This document shows, one piece after another, positions 8,270 to 17,091 of a DNA stretch of 44,340 nucleotides (positions within the stretch are counted from its first letter, which is position 1; each line of letters begins with the position of its first letter). The translations under genes were made by a program, and so were the position numbers. This DNA comes from Microaerobacter geothermalis (lineage in GTDB: Bacteria > Bacillota > Bacilli > DSM-22679), in NCBI RefSeq assembly GCF_021608135.1, contig NZ_JAKIHL010000032.1, forward strand, positions 1 through 44,340. The letters run 5' to 3'. The notes beneath the pieces are model-generated. The model ran no database searches, was not told the DNA's origin, and worked only from the letters and a program-made list of their open reading frames with translations.

Positions 8270-8707
8270 ATGAAGGAAGTAAAGATTTATACTGATGGTG
8301 CTTGCTCCTACAATCCGGGTCCGGGTGGTTGGGGTGCAGTCCTTATTTATGGGGATCATATGAAAGAGATATCAGGATTTGAATCCAATACAACAAACCA
8401 ACGAATGGAGTTATTAGCTGCCATTAAGGCGTTATCTCAATTGAAGTGTTCTTGCAAGGTAAAATTATATAGCGACAGTGCTTACCTGGTAAACTGTTTT
8501 CGACAGGGATGGTATAAAAATTGGCAGAGGAACGGGTGGTTAAATAGTAAAAAAGAACCCGTTGAAAATCAGGATCTCTGGAAAGAATTGCTTAAATTAT
8601 CTACTTACCATCAAGTTGAATTTATTAAGGTGAAGGGGCATGCTGATAATAAGTGGAATAACCGCTGTGATGAATTGGCCACTTCTGCGATAAAACATCA
8701 TACATAA
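8270..8707 (+). CDS. rnhA: Ribonuclease HI
   Basis: This enzyme cuts the RNA strand of RNA-DNA hybrids. The 145-aa product has the full active site: D9 in YTDGACS, E47 in NQRMELLAA, D69 in YSDSAYL and D134 in RCDELA, with a catalytic-loop His in KGHADN at 124. The basic WYKNWQRNGW handle region is also present. The ATG at 8270 follows GGAGG by 7 nt; an upstream TTG in frame would place the start before that site. It lies 35 nt ahead of queG on the same strand and may be co-transcribed. Length and motifs match the bacterial type I enzyme. Confidence 0.93.
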   Translation: MKEVKIYTDGACSYNPGPGGWGAVLIYGDHMKEISGFESNTTNQRMELLAAIKALSQLKCSCKVKLYSDSAYLVNCFRQGWYKNWQRNGWLNSKKEPVENQDLWKELLKLSTYHQVEFIKVKGHADNKWNNRCDELATSAIKHHT

Positions 8708-8741
8708 GTTCATCTTTGGAACTAACAAGAGGGAAATAACC

Positions 8742-9890
8742 ATGAATTGGACTGTCTTAAAAGATGAAATAAAAAAGTATGCAAAAGAGATTGGCATTGA
8801 TAAAGTGGGTGTCGCTTCTGCTGATCCTTTTTTGGAATTAAAAGAAAGACTGATTAAACATCGGGAATTCGGTTATGAGTCAGGGTTTGAAGAAAAGGAT
8901 ATCGAAAAAAGAACTCACCCGGAGTTAACCATGGAGGATGTCCGTTCAATGATTTCCATTGCCATTGCTTACCCCTCAATATTAAAAGATCCTCCCCGTT
9001 CTGTACCAGGAAACAGACGAGGGATGGTTAGCCGGGCTGCATGGGGGTTGGATTATCATCATGTATTAAGGGAGAAATTATCTTTGTTAAGTGATTTTAT
9101 TATGGAAAAAGTGCCGGAGGCCATAACGAAATCCATGGTAGATACCGGAGCCCTTTCTGATCGTGCCGTTGCTGAAAGAGCAGGATTGGGGTGGGTTGGA
9201 AAAAATTGCAGTTTAATCACTCCTGAATTCGGCTCATGGGTTTATTTAGGGGAATTGTTGACCAATCTCCCCCTTCCTCCAGACATTCCCATTGAAGATC
9301 AGTGTGGGGAATGTAATGCCTGTATTGAGGCATGTCCCACCAGTGCATTTGTGCAGCCTGGTCAGTTGAACTCTCAGCGGTGCTTGGCCTACATCACCCA
9401 GGTAAAGGATGATATATCTGAAGAATTCAGGGAAAAATTAGGAAACCGACTATATGGGTGTGATACTTGTCAACAGGTTTGCCCCAAGAACCGGAAAATG
9501 AACTTTACCCATCAGGAAGCTTTCCATCCTGATCCCGATTTGGCCAAACCGCCCCTTATTCCTTTGCTTTCAATCACCAAAGGTACGTTCAAGAACACCT
9601 TTGGTTCCACTGCAGCGGCATGGCGGGGAAAGAAACCGATTCAGAGAAATGCAATCATTGCCTTGGCACATTTTAAAGATCCGGAAGCAATACCTGAGTT
9701 AACAAAGGTGATGACCGAAGATATTCGTCCGGTTATGAGAAAAACAGCCGCATGGGCCCTGGGGAAAATCGGCGGTTCAGATGCTGAGACAGCATTAAAG
9801 AAACAGCTGAAAAAAGAAGAAGATGAAACAGTCCGGAGAGAGATTGAAAAATCCTTGGAACAAATAAATAAAAAAAAGATTTTGTTATGA
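8742..9890 (+). CDS. queG: Epoxyqueuosine reductase QueG
   Basis: QueG carries out the last step of queuosine synthesis in tRNA, reducing epoxyqueuosine with cobalamin and two 4Fe-4S clusters. Cluster-binding cysteines are visible at 188, 191, 194 and 198 (CGECNACIEACP) and at 214, 240, 243 and 247 (CDTCQQVCP). The likely general acid is D134 in VDTGALSDRAVAE. The C-terminal 80 residues form HEAT-like repeats (RPVMRKTAAWALGKIG), as in other QueG proteins. Length 382 aa is normal. ogt starts 14 nt downstream, which suggests one transcript. The queG neighbourhood with yhbB and trmL is also found in Bacillus subtilis. Confidence 0.95.
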   Translation: MNWTVLKDEIKKYAKEIGIDKVGVASADPFLELKERLIKHREFGYESGFEEKDIEKRTHPELTMEDVRSMISIAIAYPSILKDPPRSVPGNRRGMVSRAAWGLDYHHVLREKLSLLSDFIMEKVPEAITKSMVDTGALSDRAVAERAGLGWVGKNCSLITPEFGSWVYLGELLTNLPLPPDIPIEDQCGECNACIEACPTSAFVQPGQLNSQRCLAYITQVKDDISEEFREKLGNRLYGCDTCQQVCPKNRKMNFTHQEAFHPDPDLAKPPLIPLLSITKGTFKNTFGSTAAAWRGKKPIQRNAIIALAHFKDPEAIPELTKVMTEDIRPVMRKTAAWALGKIGGSDAETALKKQLKKEEDETVRREIEKSLEQINKKKILL

Positions 9891-9904
9891 TGGGAGAGTA
9901 GAAG

Positions 9905-10438
9905 ATGAAAAGACGCCATCTCATTTATGCGGAAATGGATTCTCCTATTGGAGACCTAACCATTGTATCCAGTCCTGTTGGAATATGCAGTATTGAGTTT
10001 GGTTCCTATTCACAAGTAAAAATGAGCATTTTGCGCATGTCACAAAGAATGATGTTTCTTGAGGAACCCAAATCTTCCCCTGATGAACTTTTTGAGGTTA
10101 TTCGGCAGTTAAATGAGTATTTTGACAGGAAAAGAAAGTACTTTCAAGTCCCTTTGGACCTGGTTGGCACTCCTTTTCAGAAAAAAGTTTGGCATCAGCT
10201 TCAGCAAATTCCCTATGGAGAAACAAAATCGTACAAAGAAGTGGCATCCTTGTTACATAGCCCAAAGGCAGTTAGGGCTGTCGGTGGGGCAAATAATAAG
10301 AACCCTGTGCCAATTATTGTCCCATGTCATCGGGTGGTAGGGAGCAACGGGGCCTTGGTCGGTTATGGAGGAGGAATTGGGATAAAGGAATATCTTTTAC
10401 AACTTGAGGGTTGCGAAAATTATCTGATAAGTATATAA
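9905..10438 (+). CDS. ogt: Methylated-DNA--protein-cysteine methyltransferase
   Basis: This suicide enzyme repairs O6-alkylguanine by taking the alkyl group onto a cysteine. The active-site motif PCHRVVG, with C141, is present. The preceding helix-turn-helix region reads IPYGETKSYKEVASLL and the Asn hinge AVGGANNKNP, typical of the family. Length 177 aa fits the Ogt type with an N-terminal ribonuclease-like domain. A GGGAGA site precedes the ATG. It follows queG by 14 nt and is closed by a terminator. Confidence 0.94.
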   Translation: MKRRHLIYAEMDSPIGDLTIVSSPVGICSIEFGSYSQVKMSILRMSQRMMFLEEPKSSPDELFEVIRQLNEYFDRKRKYFQVPLDLVGTPFQKKVWHQLQQIPYGETKSYKEVASLLHSPKAVRAVGGANNKNPVPIIVPCHRVVGSNGALVGYGGGIGIKEYLLQLEGCENYLISI

Positions 10439-10503
10439 TAAAGATAATTAATGTAAGGTTAACTAACATGAAATCCCCCTATCTCTCCATCCCTATCTAT
10501 TTT

Positions 10504-10537
10504 ACCGGTTATCTCTGGGTAACCGGGTCTTTTTTTT
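10504..10537 (+). terminator. Terminator after ogt
   Basis: ACCGGTTA pairs with TAACCGGGT (one bulged G) across a short loop, followed by TC and eight Ts. Confidence 0.8.
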
Positions 10538-10650
10538 GTGAATTATATGTAATGAAAATTAACACATTCCTTCGTGTATAAATTTTTCTCCCCAAATCAC
10601 CATTTTCGCATAAACTATAAGGGATACAAAAGGGGGAAAGGGGAGGAGTA

Positions 10651-11631
10651 ATGACAAAGGATTGGTTTGAGGTGATCAAAAAGTACTTGTCTTTGGAGAC
10701 AAAGGTGCGTATCGATGGTGAAGAAGAACAAGTTGGTGAATTTTTTACTGATTCTAGTCAAGCAAACGAAATCATAAATAAACTAAGAAGAAGCAAAGAA
10801 CAGGATAAAGAGAGAAATGCCATCTTCATAAAAGGGGAAATTAAGCTGGATCGATGCGAAATAAAAAAGGAAGGGACCGATGAGATCATCGTGAAAATCC
10901 CTCTTTATCAAAGATGGGTATATAAATTGAAAGATATGTTTTATGAACAAGAAAAGCTGGGGATAAGGGAGATTTGCTTGAAAGAACAGTATGGTTCATG
11001 GAGGTTATTAAAGGATGAAATGGATGCGGGACTCCGTATTCAAGATGCTCCGGAAACAATGGCAAAAGAGGGTATTCCCCCTTTTTTCCATGAAACGAAC
11101 GAAAATGATGCAAATCAAATCACAAATAGAGGAATTTATAATCGATTGAAAGCTCAAAGATATGCTGAAATATGGTGGAATCAATATAATCCTCAATACG
11201 AAAAATTTGAAGCGGATTGCACCAATTTTGTTTCTCAATGTCTTCTGGCTGGTGGCGTTCCAATGACATATACAGGTAATCAGGGCAAGGGCTGGTGGTA
11301 TCGAAACAATGGCAATCTTCATCATTGGAGTTACAGTTGGGTAGTAGCCCATAGTTTACGGTGGTATTTGTCCACGAGCAGGAATGGACTGAGGGCAGTT
11401 GAAGTTAGTTCACCCCATAAATTATCGATAGGGGATGTGATTAGTTACGATTATGATGGAGATGGCCATTGGCAGCACAATACGATTGTTGTATTAAAGG
11501 ATAGTAATGATATGCCTTTGGTGAATGCCCATACTAATAACAGCAGACACAGGTATTGGGACTACCGTGATTCTGCTGCCTGGACTCCTCATATTAAGTA
11601 TAAATTTTTTCATATTGTTGATGAATTTTAA
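10651..11631 (+). CDS. yhbB: YhbB-like amidase-domain protein (Amidase_6)
   Basis: The C-terminal half (about residues 155-320) is the putative amidase domain family: ADCTNFVSQCLLAGG with the presumed nucleophile C190, a GDVISYDYDGDGHWQHNTIVV strand-loop region, and VNAHTNNSRH near the end, which supplies candidate catalytic histidines. The N-terminal 150 residues are charged and unrecognised. No signal peptide is visible, so the protein may stay in the cell or the mother cell. Length 326 aa is close to B. subtilis YhbB, and the position between queG and trmL is the same as there. A GGGAGGAG site precedes the ATG. Function in B. subtilis is unknown; a cell-wall or peptide amide substrate is a guess from the fold. 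Confidence 0.8.
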   Translation: MTKDWFEVIKKYLSLETKVRIDGEEEQVGEFFTDSSQANEIINKLRRSKEQDKERNAIFIKGEIKLDRCEIKKEGTDEIIVKIPLYQRWVYKLKDMFYEQEKLGIREICLKEQYGSWRLLKDEMDAGLRIQDAPETMAKEGIPPFFHETNENDANQITNRGIYNRLKAQRYAEIWWNQYNPQYEKFEADCTNFVSQCLLAGGVPMTYTGNQGKGWWYRNNGNLHHWSYSWVVAHSLRWYLSTSRNGLRAVEVSSPHKLSIGDVISYDYDGDGHWQHNTIVVLKDSNDMPLVNAHTNNSRHRYWDYRDSAAWTPHIKYKFFHIVDEF

Positions 11632-11646
11632 ACTGTATATGAAAAA

Positions 11647-11676
11647 ATGGCTTCGATTTTTGAAGCTTTTATTTTT
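11647..11676 (+). terminator. Terminator after yhbB
   Basis: GCTTC / GAAGC with a 7-nt loop, extended by A-T pairs, is followed by TTTTATTTTTT. Confidence 0.7.
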
Positions 11677-11734
11677 TAATATGATATAAAAAATGTATAA
11701 TGGATGTTAGATATAGTTTATAGAAGGTGAGTAT

Positions 11735-12202
11735 ATGTCCTTTCATGTTGTTTTGGTTGAACCAGAAATCCCAGCCAATACCGGAAATATTGCAAGAACA
11801 TGTGCCGGTACCAATTCCTCTCTCCATCTGGTTAGGCCCTTAGGTTTTTCTACGGATGACAGATACTTGAAAAGAGCGGGTCTTGATTATTGGGATAAAG
11901 TAGAAATTCACTATTATGATTCATTTCACGAGGTATTAAGGAAGTATCCCAACCATCGGTTCTTTTTTGCCACCACCAAGGCCCAGAGAAAATATACTGA
12001 CTTTTCTTTTTGTGCAGGGGATTTTTTTGTGTTTGGAAAAGAGACTGCCGGGTTACCTAAAGAGATATTGGATGCCAATCCGGAAACCTCCTTGCGAATA
12101 CCAATGATTTCAACCCATATCCGTTCCCTGAACCTGTCAAATTCTGTTGCTATCATGATTTACGAAGCATTAAGACAGATTCATTTTCCGGGGATGGGTT
12201 AG
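11735..12202 (+). CDS. trmL: tRNA (cytidine(34)-2'-O)-methyltransferase TrmL
   Basis: A SPOUT-fold enzyme that methylates the 2'-OH of position 34 of tRNA-Leu anticodons using S-adenosylmethionine. The protein opens with VVLVEPEIPANTGNIARTCAG and has the cofactor-binding knot elements FVFGKETAGLP and LRIPMISTHIRSLNLSNSVAIMIYEALR. Length 155 aa is standard (CspR in B. subtilis). AGAAGGTGAG precedes the ATG. A TATAAT-like -10 is seen about 35 nt upstream. It precedes the HAD gene by about 55 nt. Confidence 0.95.
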   Translation: MSFHVVLVEPEIPANTGNIARTCAGTNSSLHLVRPLGFSTDDRYLKRAGLDYWDKVEIHYYDSFHEVLRKYPNHRFFFATTKAQRKYTDFSFCAGDFFVFGKETAGLPKEILDANPETSLRIPMISTHIRSLNLSNSVAIMIYEALRQIHFPGMG

Positions 12203-12258
12203 GCTTAGATCATGTGAAAAATAGAACAAGTAAATAAGAATTAGATGGAGGGATCTTC

Positions 12259-12987
12259 GTGGCGGAGAAAACAAAAGCGATTTTATTTGATTTGGATGGA
12301 ACTTTACTTCCAATGGATACCGACGGATTCATCGAAAAATATCTGCAGCTGTTAGCGCCAAGGGTTGCCCACATCATTGAACCGAAGGATTTTGTCAAAC
12401 AGTTATGGGCATCTACCCATGAAATGATAAAAAATAATGACCCTAATACCACCAATGAACAGGTGTTTACTGAACATTTTTTAAAAAATACCCACCTTAA
12501 AAGAGAAATTATCTGGCCTATATTTGACCACTTTTACAGAGAAATATTCCCTATTCTGAAAGAACATACCAATCCAACTCCCTTGTCTCGAAACATTGTG
12601 GAAACTGCATTGGATCGGGGATACAAAATAGCAATTGCTACCAATCCCGTATTTCCAAGGGAGGCTATTGTGCACCGCATGAGGTGGGCTGAAGTGGACG
12701 ATTTACCCTTTGATTGGGTAACGGTATATGAAGAATCCCATTTTTGTAAGCCAAATCCCAATTATTATATAGAGGTTGCCAACCAGTTAAATATTCATCC
12801 TGAAAACTGTATTATGGTAGGAAACGATATCCAGGAGGATATGGTTGCCGGTAAAACAGGGATGAGGACCTACTTGGTTAGGGATTACCTTATTGATCGC
12901 GGAAATATGGCTTATCATCGGGATGATGAAGGTTCTCTTGAGGACTTGCACAATCAGCTTGCGACTGGGAAAAGCATATTTTCCTGA
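12259..12987 (+). CDS. HAD-family hydrolase
   Basis: The 242-aa protein has HAD motif I FDLDGTLLPMD with nucleophile D11 and acid D13, motif II-like IAIATNP, motif III Lys in FCKPNPNYY, and motif IV VGNDIQEDMVAGKTG. A helical cap lies between motifs I and II. It is probably a phosphatase of small phosphorylated molecules; the substrate cannot be read from sequence. The GTG start follows GGAGGGATCTTC at proper spacing. It is likely in the same transcript as trmL. Confidence 0.88.
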   Translation: MAEKTKAILFDLDGTLLPMDTDGFIEKYLQLLAPRVAHIIEPKDFVKQLWASTHEMIKNNDPNTTNEQVFTEHFLKNTHLKREIIWPIFDHFYREIFPILKEHTNPTPLSRNIVETALDRGYKIAIATNPVFPREAIVHRMRWAEVDDLPFDWVTVYEESHFCKPNPNYYIEVANQLNIHPENCIMVGNDIQEDMVAGKTGMRTYLVRDYLIDRGNMAYHRDDEGSLEDLHNQLATGKSIFS

Positions 12988-13040
12988 AGCCATCATTTTG
13001 GTTCCCTCCATCTAAGTAGACCAAGTTGCCAGGAAAGAAG

Positions 13041-13068
13041 AAAGCCTTGAACCGAAGTTCAAGGCTTT
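13041..13068 (-). terminator. Hairpin downstream of the minus-strand 30-aa gene
   Basis: A perfect 12-bp stem (AAAGCCTTGAAC / GTTCAAGGCTTT) with a CGAA loop. On the minus strand it is followed by CTTCTTTCC, a weak T-rich tail. It separates the HAD gene from the small convergent gene and may stop both. Confidence 0.6.
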
Positions 13069-13082
13069 AGAGTATAAATGCA

Positions 13083-13175
13083 TTATAGTCCCGGAGTTTT
13101 GTCCTCGTTGTAGCCGGAAGTAAGAATCGCAAATAAAAAGGCCGCTGCAACGATAATGGCAATAATGGTTTTCAT
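13083..13175 (-). CDS. 30-aa hydrophobic small protein
   Basis: On the minus strand a GGGGAGAAAAGGG site precedes an ATG at 13175. The 30 codons encode a Lys, a 17-residue hydrophobic helix (TIIAIIVAAAFLFAILT) and a short polar tail ending DKTPGL. It may be a membrane peptide or a secreted peptide with a signal-like helix. The hairpin just downstream supports a real transcription unit. No family is recognised. Confidence 0.55.
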   Translation of the reverse strand: MKTIIAIIVAAAFLFAILTSGYNEDKTPGL

Positions 13176-13361
13176 CCCTTTTCTCCCCTTCTTAAACTTT
13201 TCGCATATAATTATAACATCTTGTCTATAAGTTATCCAAAGGAAAAATGAAAAATCCCAAAAAAAATGAAAAAAATTGGGTTGTCCTTTAAAGAAAATGA
13301 ATAAAATATGGTAATAAAGATCACTTTATCATATGTGAGCATTTTTGAAGGGATGAAAGTG

Positions 13362-13568
13362 ATGAATGTGACCATCCTGTCAGTAAAAAAACAAATAGAT
13401 GGCAAGGGAGTTTTTTATAAGATTTTATTATTTGCAGACGGCTCCCTATCCACCTGTTTTATTCGCTCGGAACTTCACAGAAGTGATTTGCTGCAGAAAC
13501 TGTATCAAATACGCAGGATTTCTGATATTTATCAAATAGACGAAAAAGCAACCATATACAGTGCTTAA
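13362..13568 (+). CDS. Small hypothetical protein, 68 aa
   Basis: The ATG at 13362 is preferred because AAGGG lies 9 nt upstream; the frame stays open to 13308 with no comparable site. The product is a soluble mixed alpha/beta protein (NVTILSVKKQIDGKGVFYKILLFADGS) that looks like a compact, mostly beta domain. It is not recognised. An imperfect hairpin (AAGGGACC / GGCCCCTT, 13567-13589) lies right after the stop and may end transcription on this strand. Confidence 0.55.
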   Translation: MNVTILSVKKQIDGKGVFYKILLFADGSLSTCFIRSELHRSDLLQKLYQIRRISDIYQIDEKATIYSA

Positions 13569-13613
13569 GGGACCTTTCCAAGGCCCCTTTGCTTATTTTA
13601 TCCACTAGGACTC

Positions 13614-13868
13614 CTAAGATTCCAAGGATACATTGACCGTACGTTCCACTGACGAAGTTTCATGAAAGTAGTCGGGACAGGATTCTTTATGTTTATGGGG
13701 TCCATCGTATGGATCATACAACCATTTGAACAAAGTTCCTTTTTTTAGAGCAACCGATAAGGGAAACTGATCAATAAAGGGATCAAATGGCATTGGCAGA
13801 ACGGGAGGGTAGTTCATGGGAGGGTATCCGGTAGGTTTAAAATAGGGTTGGTGGTGCTTGATACTCAT
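13614..13868 (-). CDS. cotJA: Spore coat-associated protein CotJA
   Basis: The 84-aa protein has a Pro/Tyr-rich N-terminus and the CotJA core FPLSVALKKGTLFKWLYDPY. CotJA is a small spore-coat component that depends on CotJC and is made in the mother cell. It begins only 11 nt after cotJC on the same strand. In B. subtilis cotJA is the first gene of cotJABC; here it is last, after cotJB and cotJC. The C-terminal tail (HKHKESCPDYFHETSS) is longer and more polar than I would expect. Confidence 0.85.
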   Translation of the reverse strand: MSIKHHQPYFKPTGYPPMNYPPVLPMPFDPFIDQFPLSVALKKGTLFKWLYDPYDGPHKHKESCPDYFHETSSVERTVNVSLES

Positions 13869-13879
13869 AATCTGTCCTC

Positions 13880-14455
13880 CTAATAGTATTTTTTCGGGTT
13901 TTTATAATGCTCTTCCACCAGATAAAGAGCTTCCCTGAAGCGTTGAGAATGAACAACCTCACGCTCCCTTAAGAATTTTAACGTTTCCTTTAAATCTGGA
14001 TCATCGGTCAGATTGATGAGCCATTGATAGGTAGCCCTTGCTTTTTCCTCTGCTGCAATATCTTCTGCCAAATCAGCGATGGGATCCCCTTTCGCTTGGA
14101 TGTACGCGGCGGTCCAAGGATTACCGCTGGCATCCATGTAGAACAGGGCATGATCATGGTCAGCATATTGGCTTCCAAGTCCGGCTTCACGCATTTCTTG
14201 CGGGGAGGCTCCTTTGACTAATTTATAAACCATCGTAGCAATCACTTCCAAGTGCCCCATTTCTTCTGTTCCAATATCTGTTAGCAATGCTTTTGCTCGT
14301 TCATTTGGCATACTATACCGCTGATTTAAATAGCGAAGGGCAGCGGAGAGTTCACCATCGGGACCACCGTATTGTGTGATCAGGTATTTTGCCATTTGTA
14401 GATCGCGTTTTCCTACTCTAACTGGCACTTCTAATTTTTTTTCATAGATCCACAT
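13880..14455 (-). CDS. cotJC: CotJC, manganese-catalase-like spore coat protein
   Basis: A ferritin-like four-helix protein related to non-haem manganese catalases and located in the spore coat. Metal ligands are visible: E35 (GELSAALRYL), E65 and H68 (TEEMGHLEV), a Glu of AAEEKARATY near 136, and H169 (REVVHSQRF). Length 191 aa is standard. It lies 14 nt after cotJB and 11 nt before cotJA, all in one minus-strand operon. Peroxide-destroying activity is expected from the ligands. Confidence 0.94.
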   Translation of the reverse strand: MWIYEKKLEVPVRVGKRDLQMAKYLITQYGGPDGELSAALRYLNQRYSMPNERAKALLTDIGTEEMGHLEVIATMVYKLVKGASPQEMREAGLGSQYADHDHALFYMDASGNPWTAAYIQAKGDPIADLAEDIAAEEKARATYQWLINLTDDPDLKETLKFLREREVVHSQRFREALYLVEEHYKNPKKYY

Positions 14456-14469
14456 CCATGCAAACCTCC

Positions 14470-14727
14470 CTAGTATTCAATTTCCCACGGCCAAGGTTGA
14501 CTTACCCATACCCATTCTCTGGGGGATTTTGACCACCCGTACTGGGCGATCGGACCATCATGTGATTCATACTCTGCTTTTAGCATCTGGAGTCTGTCAG
14601 CAAGCATGTTGTATTGGGCTATTGCTCGATGATCCTCAGGGTGAGTATCCAGATACAGTTGCAGTTCCACCAGACCAAACTGCACTTCCTGAAGCTTACG
14701 AACCAATCTGTGGTATTCTTTGCTCAT
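14470..14727 (-). CDS. cotJB: Spore coat protein CotJB
   Basis: An 85-aa protein with the CotJB pattern: YHRLVRKLQEVQFGLVELQLYLDTHPEDHRAI, then a Tyr- and Trp-rich tail ending WVWVSQPWPWEIEY. The second ATG at 14727 is chosen because GGGGAGG precedes it; the earlier ATG overlaps that site. It is the first gene of the operon cotJB-cotJC-cotJA. The 5' side faces prkA across a 430-nt intergenic stretch. Confidence 0.9.
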   Translation of the reverse strand: MSKEYHRLVRKLQEVQFGLVELQLYLDTHPEDHRAIAQYNMLADRLQMLKAEYESHDGPIAQYGWSKSPREWVWVSQPWPWEIEY

Positions 14728-14859
14728 ATGTCTCCTCCCCAATATCAGTTTCCTTGTATTACACTTTAACTTATGCCATGGGCGGTTGTCCCGTAACAGG
14801 TCATTTGCCTAATTTTTATCTGGTAGCTAAGTGCAACTAAGAGTATTACCCCTTGCAGA

Positions 14860-14975
14860 AACTGAACTTACATGACCCGAAGGGCACAAAATGAAATGAA
14901 AATGTATTTTCATTTCAAAGTTGATACGTCCTCAACCCCTCAAAAACATTTGGGTAGTTCATAGATGGAGACAGT
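14860..14975. repeat. Dispersed palindromic repeat, copy C (between cotJB and prkA)
   Basis: 14860-14921 matches 28586-28645: ACTTACATGACCCGAAGGG, then a perfect 11-bp palindrome GAAATGAAAAT / ATTTTCATTTC at 14893-14916. Next, 14935-14975 (CCCCTCAAAAACATTTGGG ... AGATGGAGACAGT) matches the reverse complement of the palindromic module at 28648-28723. The outer arms of the second module are eroded here. The rest of 14743-15158 contains no convincing gene; a sporulation promoter for prkA should lie near 15105-15135 but is not clear. Confidence 0.75.
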
Positions 14976-15158
14976 ATTTGTTCTGGAACACATTATTGTC
15001 AAAAACGATTTCAACATTATGCAGGGATTAGCATAAACATATATTAGAAAAGCCTTAATTTTCTTGGACACCCATACCAATAGCATGTCGAAACTTGTAC
15101 GGGAATATATTGATAGAAACACAGCCCATGATTCCTAAATAAAGGAGAGGAGGCTAAC

Positions 15159-17057
15159 ATGGACATATTAAGAAAAATTACCGATTATCGCTTAAAAGAA
15201 AAGGAGCTTACTTGGGAAGGAACCTTTGACAATTATTTAAAAATTGTTGCAAAAAAGCCGCAAGTGGCTCAAACAGCCCATGCCAGGATTTATCATATGA
15301 TAAAGGACGCTGGGATTGAGGAGGATGAGGAAGGGCGCAAGAGTTACGCCTTTTTTAATAAGGAAATTTACGGTTTGGATCGGGCAATAGAAAGGCTGGT
15401 GGAAGAATACTTTCACTCTGCTGCCAAACGTTTGGACGTGAGGAAGAGAATTCTACTGTTAATGGGACCTGTTAGCGGAGGAAAGTCAACGATCGTAACC
15501 ATGTTGAAATCTGGGCTGGAGAATTATTCCCGTACCGAACAAGGGTCATTATACGGAATAAAGGGATGTCCCATGCATGAGGAACCCCTTCATCTTATCC
15601 CCCAATCCCTCAGGAAAGACTTTGAAGAGGAGTTTGGGATTAAGGTCGAAGGGAATTTATGTCCGTCCTGCCAGCTGCGCCTGGAAACAGATTATGGCGG
15701 GCGGGTCGAGGATGTGCTGGTTGAAAGGGTATTAATTTCAGAGGAAAAGCGAATCGGGATTGGGACCTTTAGTCCATCGGATCCAAAATCTCAGGATATT
15801 GCCGATTTAACAGGAAGCATTGATTTTTCCACCATATCGGAATACGGTTCTGAATCTGATCCGCGAGCGTACCGCTTTGATGGAGAGTTGAATAAGGCAA
15901 ACCGCGGGCTTATGGAATTTCAGGAAATGTTGAAATGTGACGAAAAATTCTTATGGAATTTGCTCTCTCTAACCCAAGAGGGTAACTTTAAGGCAGGACG
16001 TTTTGCGCTGATATCCGCCGATGAGATGATTATTGCTCATACCAATGAGGCGGAGTACCGGGCCTTTATCAGTAACAAAAAAAATGAAGCCTTGCAGTCA
16101 CGGATCATTGTGATGCCTATTCCCTATAATTTAAGAGTAAGTGATGAAGAAAAAATTTATTATAAACTGATCAAACAAAGTGATCTGGGTCATATTCATA
16201 TTGCTCCCCATGCATTAAAAGTGGCATCCATCTTTTCGATTTTAACCCGGTTAAAGGAATCAAAGAAACAGGGAATGGATTTAGTGAAGAAGATGAAGCT
16301 GTATGACGGGGAATTTGTGGAAGGGTTTAAACATACCGATTTGGAAGAGATCAGAAATGAATATGCGGAAGAAGGAATGACAGGAATTGATCCAAGGTAT
16401 GTGATCAATCGGATCTCGTCAGCACTTATTCGGAGAGATACAGAATGTATCAATGCGTTGGATGTACTGCGTGCCCTAAAGGATGGATTAGACCAGCACC
16501 CATCAATTACAAGAGAACAAAAAGAGAGATATTTAAATTTTATCTCAGTGGCCAGGAAGGAATATGATGAATTAGCCAAAAAAGAGGTGCAAAAGGCATT
16601 CGTTTATTCTTATGAGGAATCCGCAAAGACATTATTGGATAACTATTTGGACAATGTAGAGGCCTATTGCAATCATATTAAGCTAAGGGACCCCATAACC
16701 GGAGAAGAGATGGATCCCGATGAGAGGCTAATGCGTTCCATAGAAGAACAAATCGGAATTTCTGAAAATGCCAAAAAAGCATTTCGTGAAGAAATATTAA
16801 TTCGAATATCGGCTTATGCCCGTAAAGGGAAAAGATTTGAGTACAATAGCCATGAACGGTTAAGAGAAGCCATTGAAAAGAAACTGTTTGCCGATTTAAA
16901 GGATGTAGTCAAGATTACAACATCTAGCAAAACTCCGGATGAGAATCAGTTGAAGAAAATCAATGAAGTGAGCAAACGGTTAATAGAAGAACATCACTAC
17001 TGTCCGATTTGTGCCAACGAGTTGTTAAAATATGTAGGTAGTTTGTTAAATAGGTAA
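15159..17057 (+). CDS. prkA: PrkA serine protein kinase / AAA+ protein
   Basis: PrkA is an AAA+ ATPase with a C-terminal kinase-like domain, active in the mother cell during sporulation in Bacillus. Walker [10 protein letters not shown] is at residues 103-111. Two Cys pairs (CPMHEEP and CPSCQL) lie near residues 146-170. The C-terminus carries the PrkA-specific region, and a final CPICANELL motif resembles a small zinc knuckle. Length 632 aa is normal. A GGAGAGGAGG site precedes the ATG. The gene is followed within 35 nt by yhbH and then spoVR, the conserved trio. Confidence 0.96.
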   Translation: MDILRKITDYRLKEKELTWEGTFDNYLKIVAKKPQVAQTAHARIYHMIKDAGIEEDEEGRKSYAFFNKEIYGLDRAIERLVEEYFHSAAKRLDVRKRILLLMGPVSGGKSTIVTMLKSGLENYSRTEQGSLYGIKGCPMHEEPLHLIPQSLRKDFEEEFGIKVEGNLCPSCQLRLETDYGGRVEDVLVERVLISEEKRIGIGTFSPSDPKSQDIADLTGSIDFSTISEYGSESDPRAYRFDGELNKANRGLMEFQEMLKCDEKFLWNLLSLTQEGNFKAGRFALISADEMIIAHTNEAEYRAFISNKKNEALQSRIIVMPIPYNLRVSDEEKIYYKLIKQSDLGHIHIAPHALKVASIFSILTRLKESKKQGMDLVKKMKLYDGEFVEGFKHTDLEEIRNEYAEEGMTGIDPRYVINRISSALIRRDTECINALDVLRALKDGLDQHPSITREQKERYLNFISVARKEYDELAKKEVQKAFVYSYEESAKTLLDNYLDNVEAYCNHIKLRDPITGEEMDPDERLMRSIEEQIGISENAKKAFREEILIRISAYARKGKRFEYNSHERLREAIEKKLFADLKDVVKITTSSKTPDENQLKKINEVSKRLIEEHHYCPICANELLKYVGSLLNR

Positions 17058-17091
17058 TCTAAGGCTCTACTTTTCCAGAGGGGGGATAAGG

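Noticed and set aside
14940-15122. 60-codon minus-strand frame between cotJB and prkA
   Set aside because: It has no good ribosome binding site, overlaps the eroded repeat, and its composition is not protein-like.
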